NCBI GenBank assembly: GCA_002389505.1 | Contig: DGPA01000022.1 | Location: 104,229-168,228, forward strand | Direction of reading: 5' to 3' | Source of the DNA: Halieaceae bacterium UBA4452 | GTDB taxonomy: Bacteria; Pseudomonadota; Gammaproteobacteria; Pseudomonadales; Halieaceae | Length of the DNA stretch: 64,000 bases | Shown here: positions 1-8,141 of the stretch, piece after piece | Layout of the letters: each line of letters starts with the position of its first letter | Position numbering within the stretch: the stretch's first letter is position 1 | Translations under genes and position numbers: made by a program | Notes under the pieces: model-generated | What the model saw: only the letters and a program-made list of their open reading frames with translations | What the model was told of the DNA's origin: nothing | The model's database searches: none

Positions 1-29
1 TCCCTTTCCCTTTCCCTGCCCCTTTCCCT
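1..29. repeat. Short CCCTTT-type tract at window edge
   Basis: The first bases are tandem, slightly imperfect copies of a CCCTTT unit on the plus strand. The tract begins at the window boundary, so its full length is unknown. It lies beyond the 3' end of the minus-strand methyltransferase gene. No function is evident. Confidence 0.5.
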
Positions 30-92
30 CAATTCAGACACTTATCCGTTAAAAACCCCAGGTGATGGCCAGCCACCGACGGCCTGCAACAC

Positions 93-752
93 TCATACTT
101 TTCTGAAGACCGCAGCATATCCATGATCGTCCGCATGGCTATCCTCCGCATTGGCGTAATATTGTACGCGTACGAATTCGAGGGGTGTGATGAGGTTATC
201 GGCCTGCAACGCGGCAAAGCCCGAGCCGAAATGGTATTGGTCGAAGGCGGTGCCGTTGACGCCTATGACCAATAAGGCCCCCGCGCGACACAGGCGCAAT
301 GCGCCGTTTAATGCTTCGGGGCCAACGTGACCGTGAGTAAATGTCCCCGCACTCACCGCTGCACCATACTGTTTCTCGGGTAAATCAAGAGGTTTCGTCA
401 AATCCGCTTCAAACAGCTGGCGGTAGATTTTTTTATCCCTACTGATCTGCAGCATCTCTGGCGAAATGTCGATGCCATCAATAGTTATGGGCGTATCGAT
501 ATCAGCGTCCAGCTGAAGCGCTGCAGCGACCAAACCGGTACCCGAGCCAATATCTACTATTGGGGTATCGCTGCGCGTCGCATAGCGGGCATAAATGGCA
601 GCAATGCGTTGCGGGTACTGGTAGCCCCGCGCGTCAGCAAATGCTTTGTCATAGGTATCGGCCCATTCGCGATACAACGCCCGATTATCGTCGGGCGTTT
701 TAACCGCGTAGGCGTCGGTAAGTCCAAGCTCTTTGCTATCGCGCATTTGCAT
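93..752 (-). CDS. Class I SAM-dependent methyltransferase
   Basis: A 219-residue protein with the Rossmann-type methyltransferase fold. Motif I is clear (VDIGSGTGLVA near residue 66), followed by an acidic residue ending the next strand (GIDISPEML) and an ADLTKPLDLP segment corresponding to motif II/III. The N-terminal AYAVKTPDDNRALYREWADTYD segment is typical of small Williams-Beuren-region-like methyltransferases. The substrate cannot be inferred. The gene is divergent from the flavoprotein at 906, with 153 bp between them, so each has its own promoter. The fold assignment is firm and the specific role unknown. Confidence 0.85.
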   Translation of the reverse strand: MQMRDSKELGLTDAYAVKTPDDNRALYREWADTYDKAFADARGYQYPQRIAAIYARYATRSDTPIVDIGSGTGLVAAALQLDADIDTPITIDGIDISPEMLQISRDKKIYRQLFEADLTKPLDLPEKQYGAAVSAGTFTHGHVGPEALNGALRLCRAGALLVIGVNGTAFDQYHFGSGFAALQADNLITPLEFVRVQYYANAEDSHADDHGYAAVFRKV

Positions 753-905
753 CCACCATCAGTCGCTGCGGAATGAGAACCCTCGGTGATACCAACGGTA
801 CCTGTAGGGACCTTTTGCTCACTGGCAGTCTTTGGCCCATTTCTATAACCTCGGCGATGGGCAAACACCGTATTTACGCATTACCGACTACCGGAGGGCA
901 ACCCC

Positions 906-2408
906 ATGTCAATAGATCGACGGCGCTTCCTAGGCGCAGGACTGGGATCGGCGCTCATGCTAAAGGCCCAGATGTCATCGGCCGAGGCTAAGCGCTACGA
1001 CGTTATCGTCATTGGCGGGGGCACTGCTGGCATCCCGACCGCGCTTTTTGCAGCGCAGCGCGGGGCCAAGGTTCTGCTGGTGGAAAAATCATCCACTTTG
1101 GGGGGCACATTATTTTGGTCGACTGGGCAAATTGCGGGTGCCGGAACGGTTTTTCAACAGCGGCTTGGCATTGAAGATACCCCCCAAGCCCATTTCGCTG
1201 ACTGCATGCGGATTAACCGCAACAGCGCCGATCCAGGCCTCACTGAACTAACCACTCGTCATGCTGGAGAGACTATTAATTGGCTCGCCCGGCACGGTTT
1301 TGAGGTTATGCAAGATCACCCGGTGACGGGTATTGGTCACGACCACTTTACCGTGCGCCGGTATCAGCAAGGTGTAAGCAGCGGTTTGTCTATCCTGAAT
1401 GCGTTTTTACCCTCATTACAGGCGCAAATAGAGGCAGGGCGTGTTGATGTCATGTTGGCCACTGAAGTCGTCGATTTAATTCAGAACCAGCAAGGCGTGG
1501 TACAGGGCGTTGTTAGCAATGCCGCTGGCAAGGGGTTGAGAGATATCTATGGCCGTAGTGTGGTACTGGCAACCGGCGGTTGTGCAGCTAACCCACGTCT
1601 TTTTGAAGAACTTCACGGCGTACCCTTGTATGCCAAAACCGCCTACCCGACATCAATGGGTTCTGGATTGATCCTGGGCATGGCCGCCGGGGGACAGATC
1701 AGGGGTGGGGATAAGTATGCATCGTTGCCGGGTCTGATACCCGCAGCGCATGAATATCCCACCACCATGCACGCCTTCGCCCCCCTGCATCCGAAGGTCA
1801 GACAGCCTTGGGAAATTCTTGTAAACGCACGGGCAGACCGATTTGTTCGGGAAGATCATCCGAGCGTTGATCACATCGAACACGGTATTTTGGCGCAACC
1901 CGCGCAACGTCATTGGGCGATCTACGACGCGGCAATGCTGAGCCAGTCGCCCCCGATTATCCCCAAGTGGGACCGGCAGAGGTTGGCAACCGAGCATTCT
2001 CGAAGCGACATGTTTAGCCGCGCGGAAAGCCTTCACACTCTGGCGCTGACCGCGAAACTGGATCCGAGGGCACTCGCCCGCACGGTAGCGCGCTACAACA
2101 GCGACATTGCCTCCGGTGGTACCGATCAGTTTGGACGTCTGCATCGGCCACTTCCCATCGCCACCCCCCCTTTCTACGCCATCGAGATGCAGGGATGGAC
2201 CCTGGTTTCATTTGCTGGCTTGAACGTGGACACCCAGCTTCGTGTGCTCGATAGCGCATCCCGCCCCATTCCCAACTTGTATGCACTCGGTGAGGTAATC
2301 GGTGCCGGCGCAACGTCGGGCAATGCCTACACCAACGGCATGCTGGTCACACCAGCGATCACTTTCGGACGGCTGCTGGGCCAGCGTATTCTTCCTCTAG
2401 AGGTATGA
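906..2408 (+). CDS. Tat-exported FAD-dependent oxidoreductase (fumarate reductase/KstD-like flavoprotein)
   Basis: A 500-residue flavoprotein of the FAD_binding_2 family (fumarate reductase flavoprotein, urocanate reductase and 3-ketosteroid dehydrogenase relatives). The N-terminus carries a twin-arginine signal (DRRRFLGAGLGSALML), so export is likely. The FAD-binding dinucleotide motif follows (VIVIGGGTAGIPTALFAAQ) with an acidic strand end (LLVEKS). A second FAD contact, ATGGCAANPRLFEE, lies near residue 220. The C-terminus has the family signature YALGEVIGAGATSGNAYTNG. A GGAGG ribosome site precedes the ATG. The dehydrogenated substrate is unknown and no heme or Fe-S partner is adjacent. 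A degraded copy of this gene's 3' end lies at 7226-7293. Confidence 0.85.
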   Translation: MSIDRRRFLGAGLGSALMLKAQMSSAEAKRYDVIVIGGGTAGIPTALFAAQRGAKVLLVEKSSTLGGTLFWSTGQIAGAGTVFQQRLGIEDTPQAHFADCMRINRNSADPGLTELTTRHAGETINWLARHGFEVMQDHPVTGIGHDHFTVRRYQQGVSSGLSILNAFLPSLQAQIEAGRVDVMLATEVVDLIQNQQGVVQGVVSNAAGKGLRDIYGRSVVLATGGCAANPRLFEELHGVPLYAKTAYPTSMGSGLILGMAAGGQIRGGDKYASLPGLIPAAHEYPTTMHAFAPLHPKVRQPWEILVNARADRFVREDHPSVDHIEHGILAQPAQRHWAIYDAAMLSQSPPIIPKWDRQRLATEHSRSDMFSRAESLHTLALTAKLDPRALARTVARYNSDIASGGTDQFGRLHRPLPIATPPFYAIEMQGWTLVSFAGLNVDTQLRVLDSASRPIPNLYALGEVIGAGATSGNAYTNGMLVTPAITFGRLLGQRILPLEV

Positions 2409-2559
2409 GGGGCAAGGTGAGTGGCAGTCTCAGCAGGCCGTTTATTTGTCCTATCGTTCCATGTGCGCTTGGTCAAATCCCGATAGATTTCTCCAGCAGA
2501 GACACTGATCACCCGCGCATTTACTCGGCTAGGCCCAACACCGACTGGTAGTAAAAACT

Positions 2560-2594
2560 AATACAACGCTATACTGTTAATTCCATGTTGTATT
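2560..2594. promoter_or_regulatory. Inverted repeat AATACAAC-N19-GTTGTATT
   Basis: Two perfect 8-bp arms (2560-2567 and 2587-2594) flank 19 bp of AT-rich DNA and end 31 bp before the start of the small exported ORF at 2626. The position and symmetry fit a dimeric-regulator binding site or a promoter-embedded operator. No adjacent regulator gene is present, so the binding protein is unknown. The rest of 2409-2625 shows no gene. Confidence 0.35.
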
Positions 2595-2625
2595 CTATGA
2601 CTAACGCCTGTAGCTAGGAATCAGT

Positions 2626-2790
2626 ATGTATCGTCCATTCGGCCTCGCTTTATTACTCAGTGTATGTTTTGTAGATGCCGCTAACGCTGAAGCAACACAC
2701 AGCTACTTCACAAAAGACCACGCTATAGTCGTGGGCATTTTTGATCTACAGTTTGAGGGTATCACTGCGGGGATCAGCTACACGTTTTAG
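2626..2790 (+). CDS. 54-residue exported mini-protein, outer-membrane-like ends
   Basis: A small ORF, ATG to TAG, with an AGGA ribosome site about 8 bp upstream. Residues 1-21 form a convincing signal peptide (MYRPFGLALLLSVCFVDAANA) ending in an A-N-A cleavage site. The mature part of about 33 residues ends in EGITAGISYTF, which looks like the last beta-strand of an outer membrane barrel with its C-terminal aromatic residue. I do not recognise a family. It may be a real small envelope protein, or the fused ends of an internally deleted barrel protein. The upstream inverted repeat and good ribosome site favour expression. Confidence 0.4.
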   Translation: MYRPFGLALLLSVCFVDAANAEATHSYFTKDHAIVVGIFDLQFEGITAGISYTF

Positions 2791-2805
2791 CTGATGTGAC
2801 ATCAG
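2791..2805. promoter_or_regulatory. Perfect 7-bp inverted repeat CTGATGT-G-ACATCAG
   Basis: A 15-bp palindrome with one central base lies directly after the stop codon of the mini-ORF and 33 bp before the GTG start of the flavoprotein operon at 2839. It resembles a transcription-factor operator more than a terminator because the arms are short and no T run follows. The regulator is unknown. Confidence 0.35.
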
Positions 2806-2838
2806 TACTAGTCTTACTAGCCAGACAGGGATACATCT

Positions 2839-4383
2839 GTGACAGCCACCGATACCATTATCATTGGCGGCGGCCATAACGGCCTCATCTGCGCGACACT
2901 GCTCGCTCGGGCGGGCCAAAAGGTCGTTATCGTTGAAGCCGACAGCCAGCTGGGAGGGCTCGCCAGGCATCGAGCGTTTTACCCAGGGTTCCATGCATCG
3001 GTTGCCCAAACTCTCTACGCGCTACCCAAAGCGGTTATCGACTCTCTTAGCTTGGAAAAATACGGCTTCGAGCCGGCCAAGGAGCCCATCGAGACCATCG
3101 CGCTGTCGCCCGCCGAGCCCCCTATTTTTCTGTCAAGGAACGCCATCGCCGGAGCTACTGACACAGATCGACGGGCCTTTCCCGCGTTTCAACAGCGGCT
3201 GCAGCGCTTCAGTCAGGCTCTATCTCCTTTCTGGGCGAAGACACTACCACGACTTGGTGCAACCGGCTTGCAAGGGTTAATGACCTACGGCCACCTGGGC
3301 GTCAAACTCCGAACCCTGGGCAAGGCCGATATGCTTGAGTTCTTTCGAGTCGCCACGCTACCCATGCGGGATCTGGTCGACGAACACTTTGAAGGCGAGT
3401 CGCTGAAGGCTGCGCTCTGCTGGGATGGCTTGCTGGGGTCACAGCTGGCACCCCGGTCGCCGAATCAGGGGGTACTGACCTTGCTGAATAGAAAGGCAGG
3501 TTATTGGGGTGGCTCCCACAGCGCCCCCGAGGGCGGTATCGCCACACTGATCTCGGCGCTGGTGGCCGCCGCTACCGAGGCGGGCGTGCAATGTCTAACG
3601 GGTAACGCAGTCCAGCATATTTCCGTAGAGGGCTCTGAGCAGGGCCTGTTTTGCACGGGCGTTGAGTTGGCCAATGGCGAGGTACTGAAAAGCCAAAGAG
3701 TAGCCTCAAGTGCAGACCCAAAAACCACATTCCTTGATCTGGTGGGTGCGCAACACCTAGAAATTGAATTCAGCAATCGTATCCGACGACTTCGCAGCAA
3801 AGGGTATGTTGCCAAGCTGCACCTCGCACTTTCAGAGCTACCGGTATTTTCCGGCCTCGACAAACCCCTAGGACGATTAATTCTGGCCCCCAGCATGGAT
3901 GCCATCGAATTTGCATGGGACGCGGCAAAATATGGCGAACTGCCTGAAGAGCCAGTGATGGAGGTATTTATACCCACGCTGATCGATCCGAGTAGTGCCC
4001 CGCCGGGTCAGCACATTCTGTCAGCCAATGTCATGTACATCCCGGGGGAGCCGAAAGGCGGCTGGACTCAGTCCCTACGCCAGCAGCTTATGCAGCAGTT
4101 GATGGAAACACTCAGCGAGTACGCGCCCGGTATAGAGAATCTGGTTCTGGGCAGTGAGCTGTTAACACCTGCGGATCTGGAGCACACCTTTCGATTAACC
4201 GGGGGCCACTGGCATCACATTGAACCGGCCATTGACCAACTGCTGATGATGCGCCCCACCTATGAGGCGGCACAATACAAAACACCCATCGAGGGGCTGT
4301 ATCTGTGTGGCGCAGGCTCACACCCTGCCGGTGACGTCAGCGGCAACCCAGGGCGTAATGCTGCCCGTGAGATGCTCTCATGA
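2839..4383 (+). CDS. Phytoene-dehydrogenase-like FAD oxidoreductase (PYROXD2-type), first of pair
   Basis: A 514-residue flavoprotein. The N-terminal dinucleotide-binding motif (TIIIGGGHNGLICATLLARAG) and following GG doublet (LGGLARHRAF) mark the amine-oxidase/phytoene-desaturase superfamily. The C-terminal GLYLCGAGSHPAGDVSGNPGRNAA is the matching FAD-contact signature. It starts at GTG (2839) with an AGGG upstream. The stop overlaps the next start by four bases (ATGA, 4380-4383), so translation is coupled. No phytoene synthase or other carotenoid gene is nearby, so a carotenoid role is unlikely. The partner genes suggest oxidation of an amine or other small molecule. Substrate unknown. Confidence 0.8.
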   Translation: MTATDTIIIGGGHNGLICATLLARAGQKVVIVEADSQLGGLARHRAFYPGFHASVAQTLYALPKAVIDSLSLEKYGFEPAKEPIETIALSPAEPPIFLSRNAIAGATDTDRRAFPAFQQRLQRFSQALSPFWAKTLPRLGATGLQGLMTYGHLGVKLRTLGKADMLEFFRVATLPMRDLVDEHFEGESLKAALCWDGLLGSQLAPRSPNQGVLTLLNRKAGYWGGSHSAPEGGIATLISALVAAATEAGVQCLTGNAVQHISVEGSEQGLFCTGVELANGEVLKSQRVASSADPKTTFLDLVGAQHLEIEFSNRIRRLRSKGYVAKLHLALSELPVFSGLDKPLGRLILAPSMDAIEFAWDAAKYGELPEEPVMEVFIPTLIDPSSAPPGQHILSANVMYIPGEPKGGWTQSLRQQLMQQLMETLSEYAPGIENLVLGSELLTPADLEHTFRLTGGHWHHIEPAIDQLLMMRPTYEAAQYKTPIEGLYLCGAGSHPAGDVSGNPGRNAAREMLS

Positions 4384-6002
4384 AGCAATACGACGCCATT
4401 GTTGTCGGTGCAGGACACAATGGGCTGACCGCAGCCGCGTACCTTGCGAAAGCCGGTCTCGACGTGGTTGTGCTCGAAAAAAACGATTACATCGGTGGCG
4501 CAGCGGTGACTCGGGAGATGCATGACGGCTGGTTCTATTCGAGCTGCTCCTACGTCTGCTCAATGATGCGTCAATCGATTCACCGTGATCTCGATTTGAC
4601 CCGCCACGGCCTTTTGCTGGTTCCCTACCTGGGCACCGTAAACTTCAGTGACCGGGGGGACCGGGTCTTGCTGGACTATGCGGAGGAGGAAGCCGCGTAC
4701 CTCGAACTTCGGAGTCACTCACCCCACGACGCCGACGCCATGTCGCGATTTCAGGCCGACCTTGGGCGTTATGCCCAACTGATCCGCAAAACACTATTGC
4801 GCACCCCCCCTGATCCCAGCTCATTTAAACCCCGTGATATTCAGGAACTTCTCTGGCTGGCTAAACAGTGTTGGGGGCTGGGCGAGCGCGAGCTCTATGA
4901 ATACATTCGTTTCTTCACCATGAGTGCAGCCGACTTTCTCGAAGACTACTTTGAAAATGATCTTATCAAAGCGGCCATGGCGAGCCCGGGAATCATAGGC
5001 ACTGCACTGGGGGTCTATTCCCCCGGTTCAGCCTATATTTTGCTGCACCATGTCATGGGCGATGTCGATGGCAATGTCGGCGCCTGGGGTTTAGCCCGAG
5101 GCGGGATGGGTGCGATTTCACACGCTCTGGCAGGGGCACTCAAGGAACATGGCGGATCCGTTCGTACACAGGCCCCCGTTGCTAAAATTCTGGTTAAAAA
5201 CGGCGCTACCGTTGGCGTGGCGCTGGATAACGGGGACGAAATCCACGCCAGAATTGTCGTTTCCAATCTGGATGCCAAGCGTACCTTCACCCAAGTTATG
5301 GATAGGCAGGATCTGCCGCCCGGGATTTTTGAGCGGGCCAGTAACTTCAAGATTCGAGGCTCCTCGGGGAAGGTCAATATTGCCCTGTCAGGACTGCCCA
5401 CATTTAATCAAGTGCCCGACAACCGGTACGTCAACCGCGGCGGCCAGGGCTTCACCGGCTCACTGGAAACCATGGAGCGTGCCTATGACTGCTGGAAACG
5501 GGGTCGGTGGTCCGACGACCCCTTCATTGAAGCCGTTATTCCTTCGGCGTGGGACCCCACCGTTGCGCCCAAGGGTTGTCATTGGATGTCGACCTTTATC
5601 CAGTACTGCCCCTCTACCCTGGCAGATGGGGAATGGACGCCCGCCAAACGTGATGCCTTTGGTGCAACGGTGATCAACAAAATAGAACGCTATGCACCCG
5701 GATTTAAAGATCTTGTCGTACATGCTGAAATTCGCACGCCCCACGAAATCGAACATGACATTGGATTGACCGAGGGTAATATTTTCCAGGGTGAGCTAAC
5801 TATCGACCAACTGCTGTTCAATCGTCCATTTCCCGGTTATGGCCAGTATCGGATGCCCCTGAAAAATATGTACATGTGCGGGTCCTCGACTCACCCCGGT
5901 GGCGGGGTCTCGTCCGCCTGCGGGGCCAACGCGGCTCGAGAAATCCTGCGTGACCTGCGCAAACCCAATACCGTACCCGAGGATGATTTTTACGATGAGT
6001 AA
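4380..6002 (+). CDS. Phytoene-dehydrogenase-like FAD oxidoreductase (PYROXD2-type), second of pair
   Basis: A 540-residue homologue of the preceding gene product. It has GAGHNGLTAAAYLAKAG at the N-terminus, YIGGAAVTREM as the second FAD contact, and MYMCGSSTHPGGGVSSACG near the C-terminus. The two proteins share family motifs but diverge in the middle, so they may form a heterodimer or act in sequence. The gene overlaps both neighbours: 4 bp with the first flavoprotein and 8 bp with the GcvT-like gene. That makes a tightly coupled three-gene operon. The reaction is unknown; the sequence only supports an FAD-dependent dehydrogenase or oxidase. Confidence 0.8.
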   Translation: MKQYDAIVVGAGHNGLTAAAYLAKAGLDVVVLEKNDYIGGAAVTREMHDGWFYSSCSYVCSMMRQSIHRDLDLTRHGLLLVPYLGTVNFSDRGDRVLLDYAEEEAAYLELRSHSPHDADAMSRFQADLGRYAQLIRKTLLRTPPDPSSFKPRDIQELLWLAKQCWGLGERELYEYIRFFTMSAADFLEDYFENDLIKAAMASPGIIGTALGVYSPGSAYILLHHVMGDVDGNVGAWGLARGGMGAISHALAGALKEHGGSVRTQAPVAKILVKNGATVGVALDNGDEIHARIVVSNLDAKRTFTQVMDRQDLPPGIFERASNFKIRGSSGKVNIALSGLPTFNQVPDNRYVNRGGQGFTGSLETMERAYDCWKRGRWSDDPFIEAVIPSAWDPTVAPKGCHWMSTFIQYCPSTLADGEWTPAKRDAFGATVINKIERYAPGFKDLVVHAEIRTPHEIEHDIGLTEGNIFQGELTIDQLLFNRPFPGYGQYRMPLKNMYMCGSSTHPGGGVSSACGANAAREILRDLRKPNTVPEDDFYDE

Positions 6003-7215
6003 TCCGGATATCCTGCGGCAAAACACCTCAGATCCCTTTGCCGGGGAGCGGCTTAAACTGTCCTATTTTCATGAGCGGCAAGCCGTTCTGAACCTTCGGG
6101 ACGCCTGGTCTTCGTGGAACGGTTTCAAATTTGCAGACTACTACTACGACGTTGACTACGAGTATTTCTGCATTCGCAATACCTGCGGCACCTACGATAT
6201 TTGTCCCATGCAAAAGTATCTGATCGAGGGTCCCGATGCTTTGGCGATGCTCAACCGTATGGTGACGCGGGACCTTTCCCGACTGCGCGTCGATCGGGTC
6301 ACGTACGTAGCCTGGTGTAATGACTCCGGACGCCTGATTGATGATGGCACTGTGTTTCGGCTCGGTGACACACGTTTCCTACTAACCTGCGGCAGTCCCT
6401 GTCTTGCCTGGCTGCGTAAAAGCACGCTGGGATTCGACCACCTAACGGTCACAGAATACACCGAGGACCTCGCCGCACTGTCACTGCAGGGGCCCACCAG
6501 TTTTGCGGTTCTCGATGCTATGGGCCTGGCCGCAGCACACACCCTCAAACCCTTCGATATCGGCCACTTCCCATTTGCTGGCGGTGAACTGATGATCTCC
6601 CGAACGGGTTTCACGGGTGACCTCGGTTACGAATTATGGATTGAGCCCGATCTCGCACTCACCTTGTGGGACTCACTGTATGAAGCCGGGGAAGATTACG
6701 GGATTCAACCCTACGGAGAATCTGCAACCAACATGGCGAGGCTCGAGGCGGGTTTCATCATGCCCTATATGGAGTTCAATGAAGCGCTGAAAACGGTCAA
6801 CTTTGAGTATGACCAGACGCCGCTTGATTTGGACTTGGAATGGCTGGTGGATTTTACAAAACCCCACTTCAACGGACGACGGGCATTGCTGGAGCAAAAA
6901 ACCCGGGGGCCGAAAGCTCGTCTAACCAAACTCACCATTGAGGGCAACAAACCTGCTGATGGTGCGCTGCTCTATAGCGATCAAACCTGCGGAAAAGAAA
7001 TTGGCTACGTCACATCGGCAATGTGGTCCCCGGCAGTAAAAGCAAACATTGCTCTGGCCATGATTGATACGAAAGCACTGCGCGGCGAGATTTGGGCAGA
7101 AATCTATTACCAGCGTGAACTGCGCTATCACCAAAAAATCGTCCGCTGTACCGCGGTGTCGAAGCCATTCTGGGCGCCCGCCCGGGCACGGGCAACACCG
7201 CCCCAGCTGACCTGA
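5995..7215 (+). CDS. Aminomethyltransferase-family protein (GcvT/DmdA-like)
   Basis: A 406-residue protein of the folate-dependent GcvT fold. DISPMQK-like segments of the family appear as YDICPMQKYLIEGPDALAML, followed by RVDRVTYVAWCNDSGRLIDDG, SRTGFTGDLGYELWI (folate-site region) and GxxARLEAGF (NMARLEAGFIMP). The C-terminal barrel ends near RGEIWAEIYY. Relatives use tetrahydrofolate to accept one-carbon units from glycine, DMSP, or sarcosine-type substrates. The ATG at 5995 overlaps the upstream gene by 8 bp; an in-frame extension to 5899 lies wholly inside that gene and lacks family sequence. With the two flavoproteins it may demethylate a methylated amine, sulfur or oxygen compound (inference). 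Confidence 0.8.
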   Translation: MSNPDILRQNTSDPFAGERLKLSYFHERQAVLNLRDAWSSWNGFKFADYYYDVDYEYFCIRNTCGTYDICPMQKYLIEGPDALAMLNRMVTRDLSRLRVDRVTYVAWCNDSGRLIDDGTVFRLGDTRFLLTCGSPCLAWLRKSTLGFDHLTVTEYTEDLAALSLQGPTSFAVLDAMGLAAAHTLKPFDIGHFPFAGGELMISRTGFTGDLGYELWIEPDLALTLWDSLYEAGEDYGIQPYGESATNMARLEAGFIMPYMEFNEALKTVNFEYDQTPLDLDLEWLVDFTKPHFNGRRALLEQKTRGPKARLTKLTIEGNKPADGALLYSDQTCGKEIGYVTSAMWSPAVKANIALAMIDTKALRGEIWAEIYYQRELRYHQKIVRCTAVSKPFWAPARARATPPQLT

Positions 7216-7225
7216 AATCGACAGG

Positions 7226-7293
7226 CAGCTGCTGGACCAACGTATTCTACCTTTCGAGGCATGACGGGCACGGTGGCTGGCAGTCTCAGCAGG
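7226..7293 (+). pseudogene. Degenerate copy of the 3' end of the flavoprotein gene at 906-2408
   Basis: These 68 bp align without gaps to 2370-2437, the last codons plus 29 bp of 3' flank of the Tat flavoprotein gene, with 57 identical positions by my count. The remnant reads QLLDQRILPFEA-stop (stop 7262-7264), against RLLGQRILPLEV-stop in the intact gene, so frame and stop position are kept. No upstream coding part survives: the GcvT-like gene ends at 7215. This looks like the scar of a duplication or of replacement of a former second flavoprotein copy. Confidence 0.65.
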
Positions 7294-7621
7294 GGTTATT
7301 CCTAGGAAATTCCCTGACAACCGGACATCTAGGGGACATTTCTGGTAGTAGCGCTTCCATCAGGCGACCACCAGCCCTTCACTGCTGCGTTGATAGGATT
7401 TTCTCTCACAGCTCCCCGCCCACCGCCTCGATTTGCAGGGCATTATCAGGGACGACGCATAACTACCGATAACGCTAAACTGACTGATGGCAGGCCAGTG
7501 AGCCGAGCATGAACACATGAACAATAGTGGAGCCAGTCGCGATAGTCAGGGCGTCATGATGGCGCCCGCGCAATGGCCAAGCAGCCCACCCCCAGGTCAG
7601 GGATAAGGTTCTGGGTAGCGT
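7294..7621. other. Gap without recognisable gene
   Basis: About 330 bp between the flavoprotein remnant and the 3' end of the minus-strand cytidylyltransferase gene. I see no ORF with a credible start, no RNA gene and no clear terminator. It may be decayed coding sequence continuing the remnant region. Confidence 0.4.
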
Positions 7622-8086
7622 TTAACCCGCAACTTTCACCAACTGGGTTGACAGGGTGATGGGTAAAAAGCTGTTATCAGATTGATCTCTGACTTTTTGC
7701 TTTATTCTAGTTGACGACGTACGTCGGTCGTAAAGCACCTGATTAATCTGCTTTCCCTCGGACCTCAAATATGACTCTACTGCAACATTGTGAGGTTTGA
7801 TGCCCCAATCTTCACCTACGACAAAAATATCGGCGCACAGGGCTTTGCATCCAGAAATGTATTCGAGCGCATAGTACGGGCGAACAATATCGACACAGCG
7901 CAACGCTTTAAGCATTTCAATGCGTTCTTCTAGTGGAATTACCGGCACATTGGGTTTGTAAGAATGAACCACTCGATCTGATGCAACGCCTACGGCCAGG
8001 GTGTCTCCCAACGATTTACAATATCTTAATAACGCGAGGTGTCCCACGTGAAGCAAATCAAAAGTACCCAAGGTATAGACAATCAT
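7622..8086 (-). CDS. Cytidylyltransferase-fold protein (glycerol-3-phosphate cytidylyltransferase-like)
   Basis: A 154-residue nucleotidyltransferase of the TagD family. The CTP-binding GTFDLLHVGH motif is at residues 7-16. The second motif appears as RTSSTRIK (family RTxGISTTxIK) near residue 122. EDWG replaces the usual GDDW segment. The family joins CTP to a phosphorylated alcohol to make a CDP-alcohol. The gene sits 55 bp downstream of a CDP-alcohol phosphotransferase gene on the same strand, so the pair may activate an alcohol head group and pass it to a lipid or glycan. The actual alcohol cannot be read from sequence. Confidence 0.8.
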   Translation of the reverse strand: MIVYTLGTFDLLHVGHLALLRYCKSLGDTLAVGVASDRVVHSYKPNVPVIPLEERIEMLKALRCVDIVRPYYALEYISGCKALCADIFVVGEDWGIKPHNVAVESYLRSEGKQINQVLYDRRTSSTRIKQKVRDQSDNSFLPITLSTQLVKVAG

Positions 8087-8141
8087 GTGATCGTTTTCCT
8101 ATCAAAAAACTCTTGTTGACGCCATTGAGAACCGACTCTGC

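Noticed and set aside
2839..6002. Carotenoid biosynthesis cluster
   Set aside because: Two phytoene-dehydrogenase-like proteins are present, but no phytoene synthase, cyclase or prenyl synthase. The N-terminal GGGHNGL form fits the PYROXD2-like branch.
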